Shown here: piece by piece, positions 1-11,283 of the stretch
Position numbering within the stretch: position 1 is the first letter of the stretch
Layout: the number at the start of each line of letters is the position of its first letter
DNA from: Sparassis latifolia
Taxonomy: Eukaryota; Basidiomycota; Agaricomycetes; Polyporales; Sparassidaceae
Direction: 5' to 3'
Length of the DNA stretch: 64,000 nucleotides
NCBI GenBank assembly: GCA_018466975.1
Contig: CM031556.1
Coordinates: forward strand, 2,542,001 to 2,606,000
Translations under genes and position numbers: made by a program
The notes under the pieces: generated by a model
Seen by the model: only the letters and a program-made list of their open reading frames with translations
Databases searched by the model: none
Told to the model about the DNA's origin: nothing

Positions 1-486
1 CCTGCCATGACGCGTGACGAATTATCCAAATTTTTTGGCTTCAGATTTGTACTTGTACGGAAGATCGAAGCTGGAGAAGCTTATTATATTCTCCTCAGTA
101 TGTTGACTTGGATCCTCAAGTGTAATGAAAGATGTAGCCACCAAAAGTGGCTGCAAAACAATCCACCAGTCCAAATTCAAAATCTATAACTCCGTTGTCA
201 CGCCCGAATCACGTCCAGCTTGCGGTTTGCAGACCATGTACTATTCCCCATGGAATATCACATTCAAATTGCATGTCCAAGATGTTAGGGACAATTGTAG
301 TTTACTACGTATTTTTGGTGAATTGGGGCGAAGCAGAATTCGCAGGAGATAGCGATCATGCACTATTGGGTCACTTCCCACCTGGTAGTACCAACTAACC
401 GAACCACAACATTAGTTAAAGTTGATCACCTAGAAAGGTGGTCTGCTCACGGTCGAAGACGGGGAATCCCGGATCTCAAGGGACAG
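1..486. other. no gene recognised
   Basis: Only short overlapping ORFs without family resemblance are seen here. The stretch lies downstream of the mS35 stop codon and may hold its 3' UTR and the 3' or 5' flank of a gene outside the window. Confidence 0.5.
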
Positions 487-1421
487 TCATGGCGTATCCG
501 AAGAACCACCAACCTCTGTGGCCTCCGGCGTTGCACTCCTTAACACGGGGAGCCATTCTTTGGGGAAATCTCTGATTGACGGACGCTTTCCCCCGCGGCC
601 ATAGACATGGTCTCCCTTCTTGGCTTTCCGCACCTTCGACTCGATGTGTCGGGTATCCAGCGGCACATCTGCAAACTTATCCTCACCGTTCTGTTGCGGA
701 AAGGGTGCTCAGGGAGAATTCACCAATCTGCATATCTAGTTACGCACATTTGCTTCTGCTAGCATTCGATCCAGAGCGTCGCTGGCCCATTTGAGGTTCA
801 TAGCAGCCTTCGGGAAGTCTTCGCAAGAGATCTTGAAGTATCCATGCTCTTCATCACCCTCGTTCAGTCCAATTCCGGAATCTCGTGGGGGTTCTGGTGA
901 CCATCTGGGACCAGCGAGGACTTTGAATTTATGTATAGCAGACGCGTCCTTCAACGGGAGACGTGAAATCGGTACAACTATGGTGCGCTTCTGCACTGCG
1001 GGATGCTCCTCTCCTCCAAACGAGATTGAACGAACGATCAGAGGTGTTGACGAACTTGGAGGCACGAACAGTTGGCGGTAAGCTAAGGATAAATACGATA
1101 TGCACCGGCGTGTGACACAATCGTGCGGAAACACATACCGACGAGTCTGGGTATTTCGTGTTCAATAAGGCGCATGTAGTACAGATCCTGGCGCTCCTGC
1201 TGCAGCCTGAGGTGTCCAGCGACGCTGGAGTCTATACCCTCTGCGCTTTCTTCGAGGACTTCTTCGCCAATCTCAATGCCACCTGAACGCTTCCAGACAG
1301 ACGCTTTGTTTTGCCTCCTCCGAGCGTGCACAACGGAAGAGCAGTGGAAATAACGCGCACGCAGAGGAGGGAAAGGGAGTCTACATGTTGCTGAGAGCGC
1401 CATGGATGGGTGACCGGGCAT
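487..1421 (-). CDS. mS35: mitochondrial small-subunit ribosomal protein mS35
   Basis: Component of the mitochondrial small ribosomal subunit (MRPS35/Rsm24 family). Three exons join in frame: 1421-1139, 1082-748 and 690-487 (introns of 56 and 57 nt), giving 273 codons plus stop. The family core is seen in exon 2 (HKFKVLAGPRW, then YFKISCEDFPKAAMNLKWAS) and exon 3 (DKFADVPLDTRHIESKVR, DFPKEWLP). The N-terminus is rich in Arg, Ser and Ala and lacks acidic residues, as expected of a mitochondrial targeting peptide. A second Met six codons downstream (1403) is an equally plausible start. It is divergent from the CZIB gene, with 95 bp between the start codons. Family assignment is from remembered conserved motifs; the exon joins are supported by phase. 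Confidence 0.88.
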
Positions 1422-1516
1422 GAAACACGAATCGGCAAATTTTCCAAACTGAGCATGAACGCCGGTAAACTCCCGGGCCAGATCTCGATCAAGTCGGACT
1501 TGCTCTGCTCAGTACG

Positions 1517-2274
1517 ATGGTTGTAAGGCTTCAACACCACCTTCTCTGCCAATCCTTCGCTCACTCCCCACAAGCGTCTCGCTCTCTCCATCAAGGCCGA
1601 TCTCGAGAATGTCACAGACCTTGTTCCTGCCTCAGACGCCTTTGAGTATTTTTTCCAGGTATGTACGCGTGCAGCTCTAGATTTGCTCATCTCAGCCACA
1701 CCGTGTTCATTCCCTAGGTGAAATGCACAAGTTGCAACGAAGTTCATCCCAAATTCGTTTCTGTCAATCGCCAGGTAAGCTTTGCACTGACACATCCTTT
1801 CCTAGTTTGGCTAGAACCTCCGTTTCAGGAAGAACGTGAACTTTCTTCTGGGAAAAGAAATAAGGCACACTTCGTCTGGAGATGTGGCCTGTGCAAGCGC
1901 GAGTCTTCTGCTAAGTTTGAGCCGGGCGCCGTCCCGCAATCGTATTCGGCGGACGTCAACGGTCAGTTTGCACCACTCATTACTTTAGATTGCCGCGGGT
2001 TGGAGTTCGTCGGATTTGACCCCAGGGTAAGTAATTACACAAAATGGTTCTGAGTAATATTATCAATCGCATCATTTAGGGTATTTGGAAATGCGTCGGT
2101 ATTGAGTCGGGCACCGTGTTCAATGAAGTTGATCTGGATGAAGGAGAGTGGGTCGACTACGATGAGAGGGTCAGTCATACTTGCACACGATAACCTTGAT
2201 CTCATCTGTGCACTTCTCAGGCAGCTCTCCCTGTAGGCGTCTCAAACATCGAGAGCACATGGAACAGAGCCTGA
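1517..2274 (+). CDS. CXXC-motif zinc-binding protein (DUF866/CZIB, C1orf123 family)
   Basis: Small eukaryotic zinc protein of poorly known function. Six exons: 1517-1522, 1575-1658, 1718-1774, 1829-2026, 2080-2169, 2221-2274, for 162 residues, the family's usual length (about 160). The reading begins MVRLALSIKADLENV, and this needs a first coding exon of only six bases (ATG plus one codon) before a 52-nt intron; no in-frame ATG exists in exon 2. Two zinc knuckles, CTSC (residues 33-36) and CGLC (68-71), supply four Cys ligands. The C-terminus ends after a NIESTW block near residues 156-161, as in homologues. All introns are GT-AG. The function is unknown apart from the fold and metal binding known for the family. 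Confidence 0.9.
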
Positions 2275-3046
2275 CCAGACATGTGCTGGACGCTACTCTC
2301 CCACGACACGACGCAATGTACGATCGAGCAGTATCAAAGTGTACAATATATCATTGGATGCCATCTTCTCCTGTTCATACCGGCAGCAGCTCAAATTCGA
2401 TGCAGTGAAATGTGCATCTCGGCGCTGCGATATACCAAGCCGTACAAACCTTGCAAACTACGTATACGAGAATGTCTAATGTTCAGAAGTACATGTCATG
2501 TCCCACTAGAATTGGCTCAGTCTATTCTGTCAGCTTGCGAACGACAGCCGGCTCATTTGTTGGCATCATGTCTTCCTCAATCCTGCCTGGCGCAATCTTT
2601 TTGGGGCCCTCTAGTATCTCCTTCTATCCTTGCAAATATTACACGCTGACTTTTCGGAGATAGTGTTCCGTCCTTCCAGTGTATTGTACGTCCCGCTTGC
2701 TCCTTTCCCTTCTTGAACACAGTTGACTGTTTCTTCTGAAACTTCTCGAGATGTTCAATTCTGAAGAAGCCAGTATTGAACCCATCCGTGCTGCGGTGAT
2801 AAGGAGGGGACTACCATCTACCTCCACAGAGCAATTTCGGCTTTACTGACTTCTACACTCTGCATATCCACCCAACCTACCACTATAAGGAGACTGCCAA
2901 GAAAACCGTCGTACTCGACCTTACACAACTCAGGATAGTAATCCCCGTAGAGCAACATACACCGATGAAAGGACAGTCTATTCTCCAAGCATTTATCTAG
3001 CGGCAGGAAGAAGGGGAATCCAAGCATCTCGCCGGCCAAAATTCAC
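2275..3046. other. convergent intergenic region, nothing firm
   Basis: About 770 bp between the stop codons of CZIB (+) and the LDAH-like gene (-). A minus-strand open stretch (2818-3033) reads like a protein (FHRCMLLYGDYYPELCKVEY) but has no supporting family, clear splice sites or partner exons, so it is not called. Confidence 0.4.
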
Positions 3047-4235
3047 TCATAAGAAATCGCCTGACTTGAGCCACTCAAAGTACTGCGCGGCTACCTCTGC
3101 TCCGTGGTCTGCGCAGTGATAACGTCAACCATCACCGTCTATTGCCGGAGGTGTGTGAAAGGTCAACTCACTGATGCAAAACGCGTGAGGAATATCTCTG
3201 CGTCCGTGAACCACCTTTACCGATCCCGGATCCGCATCGAAGGTACGCAATATAAGCTCTCGTTGGTCCGGACCAACCCAGCCATCCTGCTCGGCGAAGA
3301 AGAGGTGCAGGCGGTGTCTAAACTCTTGCATAAGGGGAGCATCGAGCTCTCGAACAAGCTGTATTTCATCATGTGCCATAGTGAGACATGAATATATCGA
3401 GGATGGAGAGTGCGTTAGTGCGCGGAGGACCCGAACTTGCGCAAGCGGCCAGTCCTTGTTCAGCAACCATAGAATTCGGAGGGGCATAAGCCATAGCAGG
3501 ATACTTATGCACGAGATGATGTATGGCAACGGTGGACGAAATAGCGGCTTCGAAAATCCGAATTAGTCTAAGAGCCTGTAATGAAGGAAATGCCCGTGTT
3601 CACAGAGAGTACGCGACCGTTCGGCGTGTTTGCGATGTGTGCGATGGTGGGAAATAAGAGCAACACGGACGACACGGTGTCAGGTCTAGCTTTGAGGACC
3701 TGGATGTCCAAATCATTAGTGGCACACACAGAAACACTCTCAACCAAGACGGACTTGCAAAGCAATCCATGACCCTATGCTGTGACCAGCAACGACGACC
3801 TGCGTTGTCTCTCCAAATGTACGTTCCACAGCATCCACAGCCTCGATAGCGCTTACAACTTGAGCAGTCAAGCCGAACTTTGGCGGATCATGGAGGATTG
3901 TGAACCCCGGCGTGTGTCCGATATGAGCATGAGCAAGGATTGGTATCTTACCCTCCGACGCGTCATGGATGGCCGTCAAGAAGGGAGTGTAGAAATCCAC
4001 CAGGCCAGGATTACCTGAATGTTTGGAATTCGTGTGAGTGTGACAGAACATTGCTTCTGCACCACCACAAACCTGGTATGAAGACGAGCACTGTACGCGG
4101 GTGCTCAACGCGTGACGGCCACCACAGAGCGTGTACAGATGCTTTGAATCTGTCATGGTAGAAACTCGCGTTTATGTACGAATTTGGGTGTGCACACTGC
4201 GCCGGGGATCTCAAGAACGGAGGCAGTGTCGCCAT
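3047..4235 (-). CDS. lipid droplet-associated hydrolase-like alpha/beta hydrolase (LDAH family)
   Basis: Alpha/beta hydrolase of the LDAH (UPF0554) family, whose members associate with lipid droplets and are linked to sterol ester or triacylglycerol turnover; the substrate is not settled. Exons 4235-4073, 4014-3755, 3699-3604, 3547-3172, 3108-3047 give 318 residues. The splice at residue 55 creates the family's FIPGNPGLVDFY block. The nucleophile elbow GHSIGSW puts Ser at about 133. An LLFPTIAHIANTPNGR block follows. The acid is probably Asp261 in EQDGW and the base His294 in IPHAF. The fourth intron's acceptor was chosen at CGAAG (3548-3550) because nearer AGs leave in-frame stops, and the result aligns with the family's LTPLL segment. 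Confidence 0.86.
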
Positions 4236-4354
4236 GAAGATTGAGACATCTCTGCAGCGTTTGAGAGGAAGTCATGGAGGCTCGTTATGGCAACTGCACT
4301 GCGGCCAACTGCGAGCGCTTCGCGAACTGGAGTGTCTTCACGACTGACTGCTCG

Positions 4355-7300
4355 ATGTCTCGCACGCCTGGCTTCTCCGCAGAGCCTAAATCTCGCCGCC
4401 CTCCCTCGCGCATACACGAAAACAATATTAATGGCGCTTCCGGCTCTGCGTCGGCCATCAGGCCTCTCCAGCTCAACCGCACCCCATCCCGCCCAACCAC
4501 CCCGAGCCGCGATTCCCCTCTCTCTACTTCGCCCAGACGTCCATTGAGGTCCGGTCTCAGGGATCGTGGGGATCGTCAGGTGTCCGAATACTCTGCGTCC
4601 GACCGCGCCTCGTTGGAGTCGCGCGGAACACGCGAGTCCAGGAACCCGTACGACGTAGAGACTGTACGCGAAGAGCCTTACTTGCCCCCTAGGCCCCGCA
4701 ATAACGGCGCAATCTCGCTCGTCCCACCCAACTCGGCGAATGGGCAATATAGATACGGTGGGGCCCCTGCTATGTCTCCGATCTCACCTATGTCGGATAC
4801 TTCGGAGCTGTCTCCTACGTCTCTCGCCGCCGTGGCTGCATTTCAGAGCTTCGGTCGGAGGAGAAAAATGTCAGAAGATGACGTGGTGGAGGAAGAGTAC
4901 GCAAAGCAGAGAAGACAAGAGATGGAAGATCAGAAAGCCCGCCAGCGAAAGCTGAGAGCTAAAACGCCGGGGTTGAAGGCCAGCGGCAAGGCAAGAGCAG
5001 GAGATATCGACGGTACGTAATGCTCAGTGCTGCGGTGCATGCAACGCGTCCTGCTGTGCATGGAGTTATATCTCGACGGAACGTATGATTGAGACCTCCT
5101 TTGCGTCTATAGCTGTGCTCGATGATATTAAGGACGAGTGGGGCATCCTCATCGACCAGGATGTAAGTCATTTATCTTCGTTTGAGTTTACGAAGCTCAG
5201 TGTCCGAAGTTCAACCCCGTGGACCTTGCTCTGCAACTTCTGGACGAATCTTCCCTAGGAAGAGATGTGGACTCTTTCCTGCGGACAAAAAATATGCTGT
5301 CTAAAGCATTGAAGGGATCGGTCGATAGTGCGTTGCATTGTCGCAGTCTCAATGTTCGTGCCAATTCATGCATTTTGTCCACCCTTCCCGCGTCTGCATT
5401 TAGAGCATTATGAGGCGTTTGCTGGTGCTCTCCCGCATCACACAGCTTTGGTCAACCATCTCGATGTCACGCAAACGCAAATCGCAGAAGCTCGAACCGC
5501 TTTGCTAGAAGCAAAGGATACGCTCGGGAAGAAACGTGCTGACCTCGTACAGCTGTGGTCAAGGAGCCAGACAGTGGAAGAAATGATGCGAATACTCGAT
5601 CAGATGTGTGTCAAGAAAACTCGCTGCACGTACTACGTGATGGTGAACTGATGGTCGTGTCTCCAGTGAACATTTGAGATCGGTTCCTGACCTCCTGGAA
5701 AGTCTGATATCCGAGAAGCGCCTACTGCAGGCAGCGGTCCTCCTTGTGCGGAGTATGAAGCTGATCAACAAGCAGGATATGCTTGAAATCGGTGCCGTCT
5801 CTGATCTGCGAAATTACCTGAACACTCAGGAAGTGGTGCGTAAGCATCGGCACTCATTGGCAGCAACACTTATTATGTCTCGCTGCAGGCGCTAAGAGAG
5901 ATTCTAATTGATGAACTGCATAGCCACTTGTATCTCAAGTCCTTCTGGTGCGAGTCTCGATGGGCAGTCTATACCCCTGCTCAACAGACGTGTGAGTCGA
6001 ACTTTAAGTCAAGAGTGCCTTACATTTACGTATCCCTAGTCGCAAAGATTGAATTCGAAGAAGAGGGCTTCGTGTCGGAAGTCAAACAGCCTCCCTCATT
6101 GACATCATCACCGATCTCGCCAACGTCATCGCGCTCCTCTCGGCTGCGTCGTTTTCTTGATGACCTTGCACTGCGACCCAATGACCCTCCATTTGATGTG
6201 GATGAGCAGAGTTTCCACAACAGCACATCCGGGATGGGAATGTCGGCGTCCGCAAGCACGTCAGCATTGGGACTGTCTACTGGTCCGTCATTGACTTCTT
6301 TGCCTACCGCTGGGCTTCCTACTGGAATTGCGACCACCTTCGGATCTGTTATGACACAGCCGCCACCTTCTAGAAATCCGGAGGCTGACTCATTTGGGTA
6401 TATCGAGACACTCCTCGAGTCGCTAGCTGTGCTTGGCAAGCTAGGCAATAGTCTCGATGTTGTGGCGCAGAAATTACCGGGGGAAATATATGCTCTGGTG
6501 GATATCACCATAGCCGAAGTCGAAGACCGCGCAGAGGTCGGACGGAGAGGCTCTATGTTAGTTGCTGCGTCAGGGCCGTCAAGATTGGACAACATGTTGC
6601 TGCTCACTGCTCCTGGGACGTCAACGGGTAGTATGGGTCTTGGCTCTGGTATTGCTGGTGTCTCGGTCGTACCTGCCGCGGCGCATTCACTGACACATGG
6701 GCGAAACGTACATTTAAACGCTACGAGCTTACGACTGACAGCACTGGAGTCGTCTACGAAGTTTGGTGACCAGGAGACTCTGCGAGACTTCCTCTGGACA
6801 TTATACTCCAAGCTTGATGCTGTTGCACAGGGCTTACGAATCGTGTATGAAGTAGCGAACCGGATAGGCTCAGTGAGTGAGCCTACTCGTGCTATGTGCC
6901 TTGCTGACGTGAGTCATGCCTCTCGCTGCTGACTCTGCAGAGACGAGATTTCAGGGATTCTTCCGGTGCCAAACCTGGCTCCCTTTTCCCTCTCGCAGAA
7001 GTCTGGATGCCAGTACAGGCCGAGGTATGGTTCCATGTGATTCAAGAATAACCTTGTATGCTGACCTTTCCGCAGGTTCGAACTCTTCTTACCGACTACG
7101 TGACAGACGAAGAGCAAAGTGCGGTGTCCGGACGGAATCCAATTTCATCGATCAACGAAGTCCTCCGCGAGGGTAAATTCAGCCGAGACAGGTCGAAGGT
7201 TAGTATTTTGTACCCTGATTATTCAATGTTGATCCACATTTGTCATTACAGCCTGTCTTCCGTTTCGCCGACACGGATCCGAAGTTTGCGGCGAATGTCC

Positions 7301-9326
7301 TGCGAGTGCACGAAGATGATCTGACCCGTGTGCTGAAAGACACCGTGCCGGGCCTCGTGCAAGGATTGTCGGAGAATGCTGTCCAAGCTACACTCTCGGC
7401 GGTGGGAACGGATGACCGACTGCTGGGTACCGGTCAGCACCACAGATTGCTTGTTCACCCAGATGCTTTCCATGTCACCCTTCTCTTCCAGCCTACGCTG
7501 GCATTTTTGGACCGGATAGCGGATATCCTGCCTGCTGGCCTGGAGGCTGCCCGGTCGTCGAGTGTATTGCTTGATGATTTTGTACTGAAAGTATATCTAC
7601 CTCAGCTGGAGGATAAGGTTTCCTTGCTGTTCCACCAAACAGTGACTGGTAGGCTTTTTACCAATTTGCCTCTGTAGCAGAATTATATGTGCCATGTAGA
7701 TCTAGATGCCTTCGAGTCGGATTCTGCATCCACCCGATTCTCACCACAACCCCTTACTAAAGTGAGCCCCACTGTATACTCTCCTGACTTACGCCTTATG
7801 CATACGTTGTATCCAGGCCAGCGTGCAGTTAATGGCACTGATCAACTCATTGTGCGCCATGCTCCGAACGACTCCCTTCCACCGAGAGAACTACTCTCGA
7901 CTCATCCTCACTGTCATCGGCCAATTCTACCAGCGCTGCAGCGACCGCTTCAGCGACCTGATGGTGGTCCGGGACGACAGTACATCTGGTAACGGCCTGC
8001 GCGTGGCACTGGCAGCGCAGTGGGCGCAGAGAGCGGAGCTCGGTCCATGTCTGTCAGAGCTGTATAAACACGTGCAGACTGACCATGACACTATGAAGAA
8101 GTACCAGCTCTGTCGGCAGGAGACGCATCTTCAACAGAATATCCTCGGAGAACAGTCGGTAGGCAACGAGGATCTGATTCCGTCGGTGCGAAATCTCTCC
8201 GCGCTTGCCAGTCTTTATCGGAGTGTTGTAAGCCTGGCCGTCCCGACCTGAAGACCCATCGCGCTGACCTTTTGACCAGACGTGGTTCACGGCCGAGTTG
8301 AACACCATGAAGTCAGCGCCTGAGCACGCGCTGTCGCCGACAACTCCATTGAACTTGAACCCCGCGAGCGCGATCACGCCTTACACGCCATACTTACCGG
8401 CCATTGCGCCCGTGCAACCGAACGAACCGTTGAGCCTTCCCCTCTCGTCGGCAATGGCTCTGTCAGTCTTCGTGTAATTTTATCCTTCCCATGCTGACTC
8501 TAGGTAATTTTGGGATGATGCAGCCGCTTCCAAGCACTGAGCATGACATACGCCCAGCTCGCTGAACTTATTCTGTACAGCATCCGGATCGATATCCGCT
8601 GTCGCGCCATGCATCATCTTGAGCTCGCGCTCCGCCGTGTGAGTATGATTCATCCTAGACAAATTTAAGCTGTCTTAAATTATGACGTGGCCGTAGGGAA
8701 TATACCGTGCAGAGCGCGAAGTTTCAGAGCCCGATCCCTACATTATCGACCTGAATGCAGAGCTGAGCAAGTGTGACGACTGTATCTCGTCGACACTTCC
8801 CGAGACAGAGCGACGGTAAGCATTCACAGGAGCTTACAAAGGAAGCGTGTATGCTCAGCGCCACTACAGATTTGTCTTCGAAGGCTTAGGTCAACTATTG
8901 GAGCACCTCCTCATCTCGAATGCCCGCTATATTCGTTCCGCGAATGCCTTTGGCATCAAGAAGATGATGCGGAATATCCTGGCTTTGCAACAGAACATTA
9001 AGACGATCACCGAGGATAGCTATGATGGGGAATTCGAGCGGGCTAAACGTTACTACTCTCTATTCATGCTCTCGCCTCAGGTGAGAAGTCCAACTTTTTA
9101 CACATCGATCTGTGCCTGACATCTATTTTTTCTGCAGGACATGCTGGATAGCGTTCGTCAGAAGCAAGAGTACAGTTTTGATGAATACAAGACGATGCTG
9201 GATCTGCAATGCGGTGTCGATCCCACCGAGCCTGACGGTGTAGCCCAAGCGACAGACCGTAACTACAACATGTATGTAATCGATCTGCACGGACTTGAGT
9301 TGGAAAATTCTGCGGACAGCGCATGA
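4355..9326 (+). CDS. SEC8: exocyst complex component Sec8 (EXOC4)
   Basis: Subunit of the exocyst, which tethers secretory vesicles to the plasma membrane at sites of polarised growth. Seventeen exons sum to 1341 codons plus stop, between fungal and animal lengths plus a disordered N-terminus. The first roughly 220 residues are Ser/Pro/Arg-rich and end in a charged coil (EEYAKQRRQEMEDQ). The conserved Sec8 N-terminal region follows (LDDIKDEWGILIDQD, FNPVDLALQLLDESSLG, KHYEAFAGALPHH), then helical-bundle segments (DLLESLISEKRLLQA, YLKSFWCESRWAVY, VWMPVQAEVRTLLTDY, RRFVFEGLGQLLEHLLI). I chose the Met at 4355 because upstream residues look non-coding. The acceptor before FNPVD (5209) gives a 47-nt intron; another AG nine bases upstream would leave 38 nt. 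The intron at 6873-6940 was chosen over a 32-nt alternative. Confidence 0.93.
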
Positions 9327-9369
9327 CATACCGTACGGCAGAGCTGGGGGGGCTCATCACACTGTGTAG

Positions 9370-10682
9370 CTATTTATTGACTTTATTTTTCGGAGGAATG
9401 GTACGCTCAGGAGGAACACTCGTGCTGGTGTCTGAGTTATTTTGGCTTGAGGCAGCCCTGGCTCGTGCCTCTTCTCGTCTCTTCCTGCTTGCCTCCTTCC
9501 GCCTGTGCTGATCGTCTTGTGCCGCATGCAACCATGCCAGGTCTGTGGAGTCCGCGTCAGGTAAGACCGTAAGCGACCATTTCTGGTTGTAGTTGCGTGA
9601 ATTCGGTGCCAACGATACCTCATACTTTCCGGCGTTTGATGTCGAATCGCCCGGCATGGCTCTGCGGTATGTCATAACAGGCAGCCGACCCAAGAGAAAC
9701 TGGAATCGCCTCCGTAAAAACCTGTGCGGCAGGTGCGACCTGAAGTCTGGCTGTGATGCGTGACTGTCTGGATATGGCTTCCCATGCGCACTCCGCCGAC
9801 GAGGACGCGAGGCCGCTAGAGCTTGCACTTCCTCGAACACACCTGAGCCCTGCAGGCCGACGGGGCGGATGCCGGCGCGCAACACAGAACTGCTGTCGGT
9901 CTTGTGCACGACGTCGCCAGACTCCGTCCGCTCCTCAAGAACGACTTGCAGCGGAGGATGCACCTTCTTGTGCTGCTCGGTGAAGAACTTCCAACGGATG
10001 TTCACTTCCCTGCGTTTGTTCAGTGGGCCCATGAACTTGGCGTCGTTCGTACTCGGGTCAGCGCGCGGAGGCAGGGTGTGCGGGTGTTGCAGCGCCTTCA
10101 GCGTCAGAGCCTTGGTCGTGCGCGAGTAGGCGGTTGTGAGAAGCGTAGTCAGCTCCTTTGAATAGGCGGGTGGGCGAGATCGCTCTACGTTGTGGATCAT
10201 GCGCGCCGGAAGGGGGGCCTTTGGGTCGGTGAGCAGAGGCTGCAGAGCGTGGGTCAGTAGCACTTTCTCGTGGTGTGACAAACGAAGCGTACTTGCAGGA
10301 TTTCCGCCCTGAGCTTTCCTTTCCTTCCATAGGCTAAATCCAAGACGTGATCAAATTCGCGCCTGCGGCCTAAGTTCGCTGCTTGTAGCTTGCGTTGGAT
10401 CTGTGGCGAATGAATGAGTGCACACGATGGAAGCTTGGGAAGGTCATCATCACCTGCCGCATTCGTTTTACCCGACCTTTCTGCAAGCGAGCATCCTTGG
10501 AGTCGAGTGCTGCTCGGACATCGTCACTGAGCTTGAGGCGGAAGAACTGGCTGGGAGCGGCCGTCAGGAAGATGAGAATGCATGTGATGAGGGACTCGCC
10601 GAAGATATTCAGTCGGAAGCAAGCGAACTTCGCGGATGAGAGACCTGTAGAGGGCGTAGATAGGCCTAGTGGCGTTCGACAT
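9370..10682 (-). CDS. LYR-motif protein (Cup1-like, Complex1_LYR family)
   Basis: LYR proteins bind mitochondrial acyl carrier protein and help assemble respiratory complexes or Fe-S clusters. Four exons, 10682-10596, 10546-10454, 10400-10293, 10239-9370, give 385 residues. The motif is near the N-terminus (IYALYRSLIREVRLLP), followed by FFRLKLSDDVRAAL, LQAANLGRRREFDHVLDLAY and KGKLRAEILQPLL, the layout of fungal Cup1-like LYR proteins. The remainder is basic and ends in a long Arg/Glu-rich helix and a Ser/Thr tail. Its stop is only 43 bp from that of the convergent SEC8 gene, so the two 3' UTRs must overlap. Family call is by motif memory; the exact subfamily is less certain. Confidence 0.75.
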
Positions 10683-11283
10683 GCAATATTGGCGGTAAGT
10701 ACTAGTAGCAGAGGATTGGCAGAGGATGTTTCAATACTGCAGTGGCTTGTGTAAACGAGGCATAGATCTCCGAAGATGCTCCGAACGCATGTGATCGCGT
10801 TCTCATCATGATTTCGACCACACCGTCGTGACGAGCTCACCCGCTAGTACTTCCAGTAACTACCTCTACCAACTTGATCGTCGAGGACTTTGACCATCAA
10901 AGACTTTGATCCTCTATGACTTGATTTATTCTCGCCAATCGGTAAACGAACTACTAGTTAGCGGTGGCCAGACGTGAACCTGCAAGATGACGAACCGCTG
11001 GCAGTGCGGACGTACTATTCTCGCAAGTTCATTTCAACCGTACCAGGTAGAGATTCTCCCATACTGCCATGTGTCGACTGCTCCTTTCTCTGCTTGTGAC
11101 TAAAACAGCGATACGCGTTGCTGCACACATGAGCATCGAATCCCCGCAAATTGTCCGGTTTCTCCAATCTTCCCTTGATTATGCTACGTCGAAGATCGTT
11201 GCTACCAAAATGACTCTCCTGATGGCCTGGTACTATAAAGGGCGTTATATGCATCTTACATCCTCCCTACACCCCACTGCAAT
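10683..11283. other. divergent promoter region
   Basis: 600 bp between the LYR gene start (-) and the GH5 start (+). It contains the TATA box noted separately; no coding exon is recognised. Confidence 0.5.
11234..11240 (+). promoter_or_regulatory. TATA box of the GH5 gene
   Basis: TATAAAG lies 50 bp upstream of the GH5 start codon, so the 5' UTR must be very short (about 20 nt if transcription starts about 30 nt downstream). Confidence 0.55.

Noticed and set aside
2818..3033. Minus-strand open stretch reading like a protein
   Set aside because: No plausible partner exon or family; kept only as a note in the intergenic entry.
5163..5200. 38-nt version of the second SEC8 intron
   Set aside because: The acceptor nine bases further gives a more usual 47 nt and the family sequence FNPVDLAL; the shorter form stays possible.
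6909..6940. 32-nt intron in SEC8
   Set aside because: A better donor at 6873 gives a 68-nt intron in the same phase and restores the conserved IGSRRDF sequence.
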